From DASQDN01 sp035630195 (GTDB lineage: Bacteria; Acidobacteriota; Terriglobia; Bryobacterales; Bryobacteraceae), in assembly GCA_035630195.1 (NCBI GenBank), contig DASQLD010000563.1, positions 1-24,946 of the forward strand: a DNA stretch of 24,946 bases. Reading direction: 5' to 3'. The notes beneath the pieces are model-generated. The model saw nothing but the letters and a program-made list of their open reading frames with translations. It was not told the DNA's origin and searched no databases. Made by a program: the position numbers and the translations under genes. Shown here piece by piece: positions 16,290 to 24,816 of this stretch. Position 1 is the first letter of the stretch; every line of letters begins with the position of its first letter.

Positions 16290-16328
16290 AGGCAACCGTT
16301 GACTCAATTAATTTGAGGACGGTCGCCT
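16290..16328 (-). terminator. Long hairpin after the SMP-30-like gene
   Basis: An outer 10-bp arm (aggcaaccgt with acggtcgcct, one mismatch) and an inner 5-bp stem (ctcaa with ttgag) form an extended hairpin 10 bases past the minus-strand stop at 16339. There is no clear T-run. Position favours transcription termination or 3'-end stabilisation. Confidence 0.4.
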
Positions 16329-16338
16329 TTGGTTGGCT

Positions 16339-17334
16339 CTACTGACGCGCGGTCGGCAACTCATACCCAGGCGTCTCGGTTTTGATTCGGTACAAGCTAC
16401 CGCCGGCAGTGATGTATAAATCCGTCGCTTTGCTCCCACGGCCAAAGCCAACGTTTGTCGGACGCTCAGGAGTCGGAAGATAGGCGATCTCCTTTCCACT
16501 CGGCGTATATACGTAGATTCCGAAACGCTTTTCGTCGCGAACGGCAACATAAAGGTTGCCCTCTTGATCGCAAACTAGCCCATCAGGACCATCGGCGGGA
16601 GAATAGTTCACTAAAGTCTTCCGGAATGTGGCGGAACCGTCCGGCTTCAGATCGTAGGCCATGAGCTCCATCCGGCCTTTTCGAGTAGCAGTACCTTTAG
16701 GGAGGCGATCGAAGCCAAGAACTCCATCGTCGTTCGTTACAACGTACAGCGTTTTCTCATCTGGAGAAATTGCAATCCCATTGGGCTTACCAGCATCCGT
16801 AATAACGCGATGCACCGATCCATCAGGGTCGATTCGGTAGACCGCCATTAGTGGTTGCTCCACCGCCTCATGCCCTAAATACCTGGGGTCGCTGAAATAG
16901 ACTCGTCCTTGTCGATCGATGGCAATGTCGTTCGGGGAGTTGAATGGCCTGCCTTGAAAAAGTCCGGCGAGGATCACGCTTTTGCCGGTTAGGAGATCGG
17001 TCCGCGTAATCCGCCGTCCTCCGTAATCGGCGCCTTCCGCGACCACCATTCGACCCTGCGCGTCGAACTTGATGCCGTTGGCCATTCCGCTAGGCGAGCG
17101 AAATACAGAAGTTTTTCGCGTGACAGGATCGTACCGCATGATATGCCCAGCTTGCATACCGGTTTCGGTAGTGAAAGTGATGTCGCTGAAATATACGCTG
17201 CCGTCTGGCGCTACCGCGGCGCCTTCGGTGAGATGCCCTCCCTCAAATAGTTTTTCCAACTTCACGCCAGAGGGAAAGATTTCAGCCGAAATCTGCAGTG
17301 CAGTTGCGGCAAGAAGAAGTATAAGACCTCGCAT
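16339..17334 (-). CDS. Secreted SMP-30/gluconolactonase-like beta-propeller
   Basis: Predicted 331 residues with a signal peptide (MRGLILLLAATALQISA). It has the six-bladed propeller pattern of SMP-30/gluconolactonase/LRE-like proteins: TEGAAVAPDGSVYFSD, NSPNDIAIDRQGRVYFSDP, KPNGIAISPDEKTLYV and DGPDGLVCDQEGNLYVA. Candidate divalent-metal ligands by motif are Glu37, Asn135, Asn185 and Asp251. Characterised relatives hydrolyse sugar lactones such as gluconolactone in the presence of Ca2+ or Zn2+; the substrate here is not known. GGAGG lies 9 bases before the ATG at 17334. The gene is divergent from the PSD1 gene, with 125 bases between the two starts that presumably hold both promoters. Confidence 0.85.
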   Translation of the reverse strand: MRGLILLLAATALQISAEIFPSGVKLEKLFEGGHLTEGAAVAPDGSVYFSDITFTTETGMQAGHIMRYDPVTRKTSVFRSPSGMANGIKFDAQGRMVVAEGADYGGRRITRTDLLTGKSVILAGLFQGRPFNSPNDIAIDRQGRVYFSDPRYLGHEAVEQPLMAVYRIDPDGSVHRVITDAGKPNGIAISPDEKTLYVVTNDDGVLGFDRLPKGTATRKGRMELMAYDLKPDGSATFRKTLVNYSPADGPDGLVCDQEGNLYVAVRDEKRFGIYVYTPSGKEIAYLPTPERPTNVGFGRGSKATDLYITAGGSLYRIKTETPGYELPTARQ

Positions 17335-17409
17335 CTCGAGTTGCCTCCAAAGTACGTATTAGTGGTGCTTGCGCTCATCGCCAGCGTACACCCAAACAAG
17401 TCTGCTTCG

Positions 17410-17439
17410 TTGCTCTGACGGAGAAAAAAGATGTAGACT
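17410..17439 (+). promoter_or_regulatory. Weak candidate promoter for the PSD1-DUF1501 operon
   Basis: TTGCTC at 17410-17415 and TAGACT at 17434-17439 are 18 bases apart, upstream of the ATG at 17460. Agreement with the sigma-70 consensus is only three and four of six bases, so it is a weak call. Confidence 0.25.
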
Positions 17440-17459
17440 CACATTGGTCTATCAGGCGA

Positions 17460-20366
17460 ATGTACATCCCAGCAATATTTCTACTGGCCTCCTTGGCTAT
17501 CTCTGGGTTCGCACAGGAGCTGCGATTTCAAAAGGATCTCCTGCCAATTCTGAAAGCGCGTTGCCTCGCCTGCCATTCAGGAACGGCGGCACAAGCAGGG
17601 CTGGATGTTTCCTCAGTGCAGGGTCTCCTCAAAGGAGGTCGCTCAGGACGTGCCATTGTTGTGGGCGACGCTTCGCGAAGTTTGTTAGTCGAAAAGATCG
17701 TCTCCCGGAGTATGCCTCCGGTTGAGCCTAAGCTCACCGAAGCAGAGTTACAGATAATTCGAACTTGGATCGATAACGGCTCTTCCGCAGAGTTACCTGG
17801 CTCCGGCTCAAGCGAAGTAGCGAGTATTACGGAACGTGATGTCCTGCCAATGTTTCAGATGCGGTGTGTCGTCTGCCACGGCAAGCGCAAGCAGGAAGGC
17901 GGACTGGATCTACGAACTCATGAAAGCCGTCTGAAGGGCGGAAAATCAGGCCCTGCTTTGGTACTCGGCAAGCCTGAAGAGAGCTTGATCGTGAAGCGGA
18001 TTGCCGCGGGCGAGATGCCTCCTCCGAAACTGCTGTTTACCAGCTCCGTGCGGCCCGCTAATGAGGCGGAGCTGCAGACACTGCGCGCCTGGATCGCGGC
18101 CTCGGCTCCGCAGGATCCTCCGAGATCTTCAACTGCTGAGGAGAGCGTCGTCCACGAAAAGGATCGGCAGTTCTGGTCCTTTCAGCCGCCTAAGCGCCCA
18201 TCTGCGCCAGTTGTCCAAAACAGCCGTAGCGTTCGCAACCCGATCGATGCTTTCCTTCTAAAGAAACTCGAAGAGAAGAACCTCTCGTTCTCCGTTCAAG
18301 CCGAACCATCGACGCTTTTACGACGCCTTTACATTGCTGTCATCGGAATTCCACCTTCTCCCGCCGAGGTTGAGGAATTTCTCCAGGACTCACGCCCGGA
18401 TGCTTGGGAACGGCAGGTGGACAAAGTATTGTCATCTCCGCATTACGGTGAACGTTGGGGCCGATATTGGCTGGACGCGATCGGCTATTCGGATTCGGAG
18501 GGCAAAGTAGACGCTGATGACATTCGTCCCCACGCCTGGCGGTATCGCGACTATGTCATTCGCTCGCTCAATGAGGACAAACCTTACGATGCGTTCCTGG
18601 CGGAGCAAATAGCGGGTGATGAGATGGTCGCATACAAGCAGGGCGACACAACAACTCCTCCAATCCTTGAGAAGCTGGTGGCTACCGGGTTCTGGCGGAT
18701 GGCGCCTGATGGCACCTATTCGCCTGCGCAAAGCTTCCTTCCCGAGCGGATGAATGTTCTGGCGGACCAGATCGAGATCTTTGGTTCTGCGGTTCTTGGA
18801 CTAACGATCAACTGTGCGCGTTGCCATAACCACAAATACGATCCTCTACCCCAACGCGACTACTATCGTCTGAGCGCGATCCTGCAGACGTCTTACGATC
18901 CTTACGATTGGGTGATACCAACCAAGCGGAACCTTGATGTAGCCATTGAGTCCGATCGAACGGAAGCTAACAAGCATAATGCGCCCATAGAAGCAGCCAT
19001 TGGGAAGCTCGAACAAAGCTTGGCGTCTATTGAAAAACCTCTTCGCGAAAAGCTTCTTGAGGAACGGCTGGCGGCTCTAGCCGAAAACGTCCGAACGGAT
19101 CTTCGAGCCGTACTCGACGTGGAACAGTCTAAGCGCAGCGATGTTCAGAAGGCTCTGGCTGAGAAATTCAACAGCGTCCTGACGATAAGCGCAGAAGATC
19201 TCAACAACAAGTTTCCAAGTTCCAAGATGGAAGCTGACGGCCTCCGAAAGCAGATTGCCGCCTTGAAGGGAACGCTTTGGGAGAAGCCGCAGGTTCGCGC
19301 CCTTTACGAAATGGGAGGTGAGGCATCTAAAGCGTACCTTCTCCGTCGAGGAGAAGCTCTCTCTCCCTCCGAACCTGTTGAACCTGGTGTTCCAACGGTC
19401 TTGTCTTCCGGTTTAAAGCCATACCGCATTCTTCCCGTGGGAACGTCGGGTGGTCCCGTTGGCGATTCCAGTGGAAGAAGGCTTGCTTTGGCGCAGTGGA
19501 TCATTCAGCCGAACCATCCACTAACTTCTCGAGTAATCGTGAACCGCATCTGGATGCATCACTTCGGGCGCGGAATCGTGCCGAGTATCGCCAACTTCGG
19601 AAAGACAGGGACACTGCCGACGCACCCGGAATTGCTCGATTGGCTGGCTACCGAGTTCGTCACACGAGGATGGAGTATGAAGTCTATCCACCGGCTCATT
19701 CTGACTTCGAACGCCTGGCGGCAGGGCTCGAAGATAGACGCAGACGCACTGGCCCGCGACCCCGACAACACACTACTTTCCCGGATGCCGATGCAGCGCA
19801 TGGATGCCGATGCGTTACACGATTCTGTCCTCGAGGTGACCGGACGGCTGGACCGCACCCTCTTCGGCAGGCCTGCGCAAATCGAAATCAAGCCCGATGG
19901 AGAAGTTGTTCCGAAAGGATCCAAGCATGGATGGCGACGAGCCATCTATGTACTTCAGAGGCGTCGTAGTCCTGTTACCATGCTCGAAGTATTTGATACG
20001 CCGCCAATGTTGCCAAACTGCATTGAGAGGACACGGTCCACAACGGCGACGCAAGCGCTGCAACTAATGAATGGCGCCGAGACTCTTAGCCATGCGCGCT
20101 ATCTTGCCGGACGTCTTCTGGATGAACATCGAAATGACTCTCGAGGAGCCATCGAAGCAGCCTACCGTCGCGTGCTCTCGAGGCAAGCGGGCGCAAGCGA
20201 AATCGAAACCGGAATCGCGACGTTTGCCGCGTTCGGGGAACACTGGCGCGCCCATTTGCGCGCGAAGAAGGAACCAGCGCCCATTAGTTCAATGGCGCAG
20301 TGGATGGCCCTTGGTGACTTTGTTCATGCGCTTTTAAATTCTGCGGAGTTCTCCTATGTTGACTGA
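17460..20366 (+). CDS. PSD1 protein: cytochrome c, DUF1549 and DUF1553 domains
   Basis: Predicted 968 residues, exported by a signal peptide (MYIPAIFLLASLAISGFAQ). Two cytochrome-c-like modules follow, with CLACH at 35-39 and CVVCH at 136-140. Each ends with a Met-Pro-Pro (Met85, Met186) that could give the distal haem ligand. DUF1549 spans about 258-470 and contains a third CXXCH (CARCH at 452-456). A glutamate- and lysine-rich, probably coiled-coil stretch covers about 500-610, and DUF1553 covers about 670-930 (LAQWIIQPNHPLTSRVIVNR, WMHHFGRGIV). These proteins are abundant in Planctomycetes and Acidobacteria, and their reaction is not established. The 3' end overlaps the DUF1501 gene by 11 bases, the usual pairing. 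The haem count suggests electron transfer coupled to the DUF1501 partner. Confidence 0.92.
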   Translation: MYIPAIFLLASLAISGFAQELRFQKDLLPILKARCLACHSGTAAQAGLDVSSVQGLLKGGRSGRAIVVGDASRSLLVEKIVSRSMPPVEPKLTEAELQIIRTWIDNGSSAELPGSGSSEVASITERDVLPMFQMRCVVCHGKRKQEGGLDLRTHESRLKGGKSGPALVLGKPEESLIVKRIAAGEMPPPKLLFTSSVRPANEAELQTLRAWIAASAPQDPPRSSTAEESVVHEKDRQFWSFQPPKRPSAPVVQNSRSVRNPIDAFLLKKLEEKNLSFSVQAEPSTLLRRLYIAVIGIPPSPAEVEEFLQDSRPDAWERQVDKVLSSPHYGERWGRYWLDAIGYSDSEGKVDADDIRPHAWRYRDYVIRSLNEDKPYDAFLAEQIAGDEMVAYKQGDTTTPPILEKLVATGFWRMAPDGTYSPAQSFLPERMNVLADQIEIFGSAVLGLTINCARCHNHKYDPLPQRDYYRLSAILQTSYDPYDWVIPTKRNLDVAIESDRTEANKHNAPIEAAIGKLEQSLASIEKPLREKLLEERLAALAENVRTDLRAVLDVEQSKRSDVQKALAEKFNSVLTISAEDLNNKFPSSKMEADGLRKQIAALKGTLWEKPQVRALYEMGGEASKAYLLRRGEALSPSEPVEPGVPTVLSSGLKPYRILPVGTSGGPVGDSSGRRLALAQWIIQPNHPLTSRVIVNRIWMHHFGRGIVPSIANFGKTGTLPTHPELLDWLATEFVTRGWSMKSIHRLILTSNAWRQGSKIDADALARDPDNTLLSRMPMQRMDADALHDSVLEVTGRLDRTLFGRPAQIEIKPDGEVVPKGSKHGWRRAIYVLQRRRSPVTMLEVFDTPPMLPNCIERTRSTTATQALQLMNGAETLSHARYLAGRLLDEHRNDSRGAIEAAYRRVLSRQAGASEIETGIATFAAFGEHWRAHLRAKKEPAPISSMAQWMALGDFVHALLNSAEFSYVD

Positions 20367-21804
20367 CGCCAAGCAAACCCGCCGTGACTTCTTTTCGAGG
20401 TTCGGCGACGGACTTCACGGAGCGGGCCTGGCTTGGCTGCTCTCGTCAGAGTTGGGGTTTTCTGGCAGGGCCCAGGGAAGTGACGTCGTGCGTCGTGGTT
20501 ACGACCTGACTCCGCGCGCGTCGCATTTCCCTGCGAAAGCCAAATCGGTAATCCACCTGTTCATGAACGGCGGGCCGAGCCAGGTAGATCTTTTTGACCC
20601 TAAGCCCTTGTTGACGAAGTATGCGGGTTCGGCTCCGCCTCGCGACCTCGCCGCTCAGATTGAGTTCACGGATCAAGCCGGAGGAATTCTCCCATCGCCG
20701 TTCAAATTCACGCGAAAAGGTAAGGCAGGGATAGAAATCTCTGATCTGCTTCCAGGTCTCAGTGAGGTTATCGACGACGTATGCCTCATCCGCTCAATGT
20801 ATGGCGAGCATTTCAACCATGAACCCTCGTTGTACTTGATGCAGACCGGTCGCACCATACCCGGTCGTCCAGGCATAGGGTCCTGGGTAGTGTATGGACT
20901 AGGCAGTGAAAACCAAAACCTTCCAGCTTACGTCGTCTTAGACGATCCGAAGAGCCTCCCTGTAAATGGAATTCAGAACTGGCAATCGGGATGGTTGCCG
21001 CCTATCTACCAAGGCACACGATTCCGCTCAGAGGGGGCTCCGCTGTTGAACCTGAAGCCCTCGGAGGACGCGCCGTCTCCCTTGGTCGAAGCCCGGCGTC
21101 AGTTGATTCGAAGGATGGATGAAGCCCATCGTTCCGCGCGACCGCAACAGCCGGATCTGGAAGCTCGGATTGCCAGCTACGAACTGGCGGCTCGAATGCA
21201 AGTGACTGCCACCGACTCACTCGATCTTTCGCAGGAAAGCGAGGAAACTCGGGCGATGTACGGCTTGAACGATCCGCGAACGGCATCCTACGGAAAACGC
21301 TGCTTGATGGCCCGGAGATTGGTGGAGCGAGGCGTCAGGTTCGTTCAGATCTACATCGAAGGCCAGATTTGGGACAATCACTCCGATCTTGAAGCGGGCC
21401 TCCGGTATGCTTGCGGCAAGACCGATCAACCAGTGGCGGCGCTGATCAAAGATCTGAAGAGACGGGGTTTACTCGATAGCACGCTCGTGATCTGGGGCGG
21501 CGAGTTCGGCCGCATGCCAGTATCACAGGTGAGGGAATCTGGAGTCTCAGGACGCGACCACGGTCCCGCCGGCTTCACGTTGTGGATGGCCGGTGGCGGC
21601 GTTAAGGGCGGACTCGCATATGGCGCCACTGACGAACTTGGCCACAAAGCTGTCGAGAATCGAGTTAGCGTTCACGACTTCCACGCCACGATTCTACATT
21701 TGTTGGGTATGAACTTCCGAGACCTGGCCTTTGACCGCGATGGCCTGAAAGAACGTCTGACAGACCAGTTTCCCGCTCGCGTAGTCCGTGAAATTATCGC
21801 CTGA
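20356..21804 (+). CDS. DUF1501 protein (alkaline-phosphatase-like fold, Tat-exported)
   Basis: Predicted 482 residues. A twin-arginine signal (TRRDFFSRFG, Arg9-Arg10) indicates folded export, often used for metal-loaded proteins. Conserved DUF1501 blocks are LFMNGGPSQVDLFDPK at about 68-83, IWGGEFGRMP at 379-388, GRDHGPAGFTLWMAGGGVK at 399-417, GATDELGHKAVENR at 423-436 and DFHATILHLLG at 441-451. Asp, His and Glu residues in these blocks fit the two-metal site of the sulfatase/alkaline phosphatase fold, and the family is often labelled sulfatase-like. The start overlaps the PSD1 stop by 11 bases, so the two are translationally coupled. The substrate is unknown; sulfate or phosphate esters of glycans are plausible but unproven. 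Confidence 0.9.
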   Translation: MLTDAKQTRRDFFSRFGDGLHGAGLAWLLSSELGFSGRAQGSDVVRRGYDLTPRASHFPAKAKSVIHLFMNGGPSQVDLFDPKPLLTKYAGSAPPRDLAAQIEFTDQAGGILPSPFKFTRKGKAGIEISDLLPGLSEVIDDVCLIRSMYGEHFNHEPSLYLMQTGRTIPGRPGIGSWVVYGLGSENQNLPAYVVLDDPKSLPVNGIQNWQSGWLPPIYQGTRFRSEGAPLLNLKPSEDAPSPLVEARRQLIRRMDEAHRSARPQQPDLEARIASYELAARMQVTATDSLDLSQESEETRAMYGLNDPRTASYGKRCLMARRLVERGVRFVQIYIEGQIWDNHSDLEAGLRYACGKTDQPVAALIKDLKRRGLLDSTLVIWGGEFGRMPVSQVRESGVSGRDHGPAGFTLWMAGGGVKGGLAYGATDELGHKAVENRVSVHDFHATILHLLGMNFRDLAFDRDGLKERLTDQFPARVVREIIA

Positions 21805-21816
21805 AATTGTCAGGCT

Positions 21817-21890
21817 AAGATAGGTCAACTTCTTGTGGGCGATACCCAGCAGGTGCAGAATGGTTGGCCGCAGTCGTGTACGTGAACGCC
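21817..21890 (-). pseudogene. C-terminal remnant of another DUF1501 gene
   Basis: The minus strand encodes EGVHVHD at about 21893-21873 and, one frame over, PTILHLLGIAHKKLTYL at 21867-21817. Together they match the conserved DUF1501 end (VHVHDLHATILHLLG...KLTY) with one frameshift between them. No other part of the gene can be recognised upstream. It lies tail-to-tail with the intact DUF1501 gene, 12 bases from that gene's stop. Confidence 0.65.
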
Positions 21891-22176
21891 TTCTGCGACG
21901 CAGCGCATCGGCTGCAGCCGAGGTCGCTTCGGCTAAGGGACAGCGGACCGACCGTTCACGTGGCGAATGGAACTCCTATCCGCGAGAAGTTTTAACAGAG
22001 TCGCGCCGCGACCCTATGAACATCGAAGCGCGGCTCACCTGCAAAACCTGCATAGTGGTTCCGACCAGAATGCCGGTTATTCGACCGCGCTATTCGGCTC
22101 GGAATCCACCTGCGTCGGAGGTCGCCATGTTCGTGTGATGAACGCATTGTACGCTTCCCCTCGCAGTTGGAAGCTC
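21891..22176. other. Unassigned sequence between DUF1501 and istB remnants
   Basis: Nothing is firmly recognised. Several short frames exist on both strands, but none has a known motif. The stretch lies between two gene fragments and is probably further decayed sequence. Confidence 0.4.
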
Positions 22177-22332
22177 TTCGTTTCGGTGACAGCAAAACGC
22201 TCGGCCAAGCTGAGATCGGAGTTGATCAAACGGGGACCGCGAAGTGAGCTGATCGCGATCGACGAGCTGGGATATGTGTCTTTGGCTGAGGTAGGAGCAG
22301 AGTTGCTCTTTCAAGTAATTGGTGATAGGGCG
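22177..22332 (+). pseudogene. Fragment of an IstB-type IS21 helper ATPase
   Basis: About 52 codons match the central part of IstB, including the Walker B region LIAIDELGYVSL and GAELLFQVIGDRA. In intact IstB this is followed by a Tyr-Glu-Arg and a TTNLPF block; here a stop comes directly after DRA and no continuation is seen. The N-terminal half with the Walker A motif is absent. The preceding open frame back to 21967 does not resemble IstB. It supports past IS21 activity here, but whether it belongs to the IS ends at the window edges cannot be told. Confidence 0.75.
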
Positions 22333-22463
22333 TAAAAGAAGGCGCCCAAGGAACGCGAAGATGGGTGACAAGCATTTTGACCTGAAATGGTCTCTTCGGA
22401 GAGCCGCTAACCCAGCAGCTTACGGGATCCCAGCAATTGGGTCACAGAGTTGAAGGAGAGTCG
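22333..22463. other. Short spacer after the recombinase
   Basis: No gene is seen. This would be one end of the recombinase element if that element is self-contained, but no attachment-site repeat could be identified. Confidence 0.35.
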
Positions 22464-23695
22464 CTAGAAATCCCTGAGGCGGATGTGTATTTCGCTCCGC
22501 AAAGCGCGAAGAGAATCGTAGCCGATCCTCTCGACAATGCTTCGAATAGCTTCTACCTGCCGTGTCCGATCAAGCTGTTCCCACTCTAGAGAATCCAAGA
22601 GTCCACGCTGCGCCTCCGTGATCTTCCCAACAACCGATTCTTCGATTGCACTCGCCGGAAGCGATTTAGCAGGACACGCCGCGCATCCCTTGCGCTGAGC
22701 GTTCAGGCAAAGATAATAAGGATACTTGCGGTCGTTCTTTGCCGCATAGGAGTACACCATCCGCGTCGTACACGCTTCACAATAGAGCAGTCCGCTCAGC
22801 AAAGCCGAATGTTTATTCCGCGCCCTGCCCCGCGCAACTGTGGTGAGCTGCGTAATCAGTTCCTGCACGCGCTCCCACGTTCCAGGAGCGAGAATCGCTT
22901 CGTGTTCGCCCGGATAAGACTGCCCCTTACCCTGGATCGTGCCTGTGTACAGAACATTTGTCAGGAGCCGCCGCAATGAATTCAGCGCGAAGGGCCCGCC
23001 CGACCGGAACTGACCTGTCTTGCGTGTCCAGCTCTTGAGCCGCCAGCCCCGCCGCTCGATTTTCATCAGGGTCAAAAGAAGTGAACGATGCTGCTCGAAG
23101 AGCGCAAAAATAGCGCGCACCCGTTCCGCTTCTTCTTCGTTCACAACCAGTCGGCCTCCGCTCGGGTCCACGTCATAACCGAGCACTGGGCACCCGCCTA
23201 CCCACTTCCCTTTCCGCCGGGCGGCTGACATCTTGTCGCGCGTTCGTTCGCCGATTAGCTCCCGCTCGAATTGCGCAAACGAAAGCAGGATGTTTAGAGT
23301 CAGTCGTCCGAGCGAAGTGCTGGTGTTGAACTGCTGGGTGACCGCAACGAAACTGACTTTGTGCTTCTCAAAGATGCTCAGCATTCGGGTGAAGTCAAGC
23401 AATGATCGGCTCAGACGGTCGACTTTATACACCACCACACAATCCAGTTCGCCCGCTTCGACTGCCTGAAGCAGTCTGGCCAGAGCCGGTCGGTCCATAT
23501 TGGCGCCGGTGAAGCCGCCATCGTCATAGAGCTGAGGCAATGCGATCCATCCTTCACGCCGCAGACTCTGAATGAAGGCTTCGGCAGCTTCGCGTTGCGC
23601 ATCGAGAGAGTTAAATTCCTGTTCGAGGCCTTCCTCCGTCGATTTACGGGTGTAAATTGCACAGCGGAGACGAGGAGATGATCCCGTCGAAACAT
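22464..23695 (-). pseudogene. Serine site-specific recombinase with a broken start
   Basis: The frame encodes a resolvase catalytic domain with the nucleophile serine in AIYTRKSTEEGLEQ (Ser codon 23642-23640), then VVVYKVDRLSRSLLDF and FAQFERELIGERTRDKM. A recombinase domain (GYDVDP onward) and a zinc ribbon (CEACTTRM with KGCAACPAK) follow, then the usual C-terminal ERIGYDSLRAL. The product would be about 400 residues, near full length. The catalytic N-terminus has no ATG, GTG or TTG upstream in its own frame. The first in-frame start, a TTG at 23540, lies after the catalytic serine. The likely original ATG at 23695 is in another frame, separated by what looks like a one-base deletion. As written the gene would make an inactive protein. 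It pairs with the DUF2924 gene upstream. Confidence 0.82.
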
Positions 23696-23700
23696 CCTGA

Positions 23701-24226
23701 TTAGTTCCGCACGGGTCCGCTCCTTTCGCTCGCTGGCGGCGGGGCGCGTAAGCCCGAAGAACGCCAAGCCGTTCCAGCGCGTACCGGTAACCGCAACGGC
23801 GATCGCGATGAGCGAAGCGTAATGTCGGTTCTCATACCGGAATCCCTCCGCAATGACTTCCACTAGAATGGTCCGTCCTTTCCACTTGCGGCTGAGCAAA
23901 ACGCCGGGCAGCGGTAAGCGACTATCCTGGTCCCGATTCGCCCCTCCTCGCGTCGTCTGAACCTGCTCGCCGCCAACGGCAAAGAAGTCTCGCGGCGCGA
24001 CCGTTCGCAAGTCGGCATCCCGCGCGATCTCGTTCGCTCGCCCCCGCGCTCGTTCAGTGAGATCGCCCTCGGCCAACACCTGCAAACGCCAGGCGATGCG
24101 TCGGAAAAGATGCTCGCGATGGCGAGATCGGGTTCCTTCCTGAAACGTCTCCCGAAAATTCTCGTGCAAGCGCACCAAGCTCGCCCTACGCAGGTTCTCA
24201 ATTTCCATCAGTACCGCAGTGTCCAC
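23701..24226 (-). pseudogene. DUF2924 protein, partner of the serine recombinase, frameshifted near its end
   Basis: About 158 residues from a GTG at 24226, with an AAGAGGAA ribosome binding site, match DUF2924. They include HREHLFRRIAWRLQVLAEG, then SRKWKGRTILVEV, HYASLIAIAVAVTGTRWNG and FFGL. DUF2924 genes usually sit directly before this type of recombinase; their role is unknown. After FFGL the frame stays open for another 110 codons across the recombinase, which is not normal. One frame over there is a proper ending (RAPPPASERSGPVRN, stop 23703-23701) only 5 bases before the ATG at 23695. A one-base insertion soon after FFGL would explain this. An ATG at 24208 is an alternative start. 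Confidence 0.75.
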
Positions 24227-24816
24227 AGTTCTTTTCCTCTTGAATGGCCGTCAACCACAGTTCCATGAACGCTCTTTGCCGCCGAACAAGCAACTGCAAA
24301 ACAAGTAGATTTTTCGACGCTAATAGACCTGCCTAATCCTTGCGATGGCCTCATACTCAGTTCATGGCAAACGCACGTCGTGCTCTTCAACAAGCGATTC
24401 TGTACTTCTCTGATCCAGTCAATTACCGCACGTACCTAATGCACCGACGCTTGCATTCGCTCTTGTGACGCGTGATCTGGGAATGAAGGTCGGCTCGTTC
24501 GACGGCCTTCACTCCGCCTGCGATCTCCTGTTTCCAATGTCTCCGCACTTCGTCGTCGCCGTTTGTTTACTCGACTATCGGATGGTCCGGGCTTAACGGT
24601 CGTTGCGTCCTCGGCGATGTTTGGCGATGATCGCGCGCATTGAAAAGGACAAGGCTGACGCGGTCCTCGTCTGTTGCGGCAACTTGGTCATTGTTTAGCG
24701 CCGCATCCAGTTCCCAACTGCGACACCGTAGCGATTCCGGCTGGGGGAAGCAGTTTTGACGACCTACAGCTTCGCATCGGCGCACACTTATTTCCATTTC
24801 ACTCGATCGCCCGTTC
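24227..24816. other. Gene-poor stretch with mobile-element debris
   Basis: Apart from the short IS1595-like fragment at 24364-24468, nothing is recognised. No DUF3489-type gene, sometimes found upstream of DUF2924, can be seen. Confidence 0.45.
24364..24468 (+). pseudogene. Possible N-terminal fragment of an IS1595-type transposase
   Basis: A 34-codon frame contains LQQAILYFSDPVNYRTYLMHRR, which resembles the start of IS1595-family transposases (a Leu-x-x-Ala-Ile then Tyr-Phe-x-Asp, followed by an Arg-Trp and a zinc-binding Cys pair). Here the Trp is Leu and a stop follows soon after, and the Cys pair is only hinted at in another frame. The similarity is short. Confidence 0.45.

Noticed and set aside
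21967..22335. 122-residue frame as a complete protein
   Set aside because: Only the last 52 residues have a recognisable origin (IstB); the earlier part is unrelated, so the frame is a chance fusion.
24567..24797. 76-residue minus-strand frame near the right edge
   Set aside because: No motif, no start context, and located in mobile-element debris.
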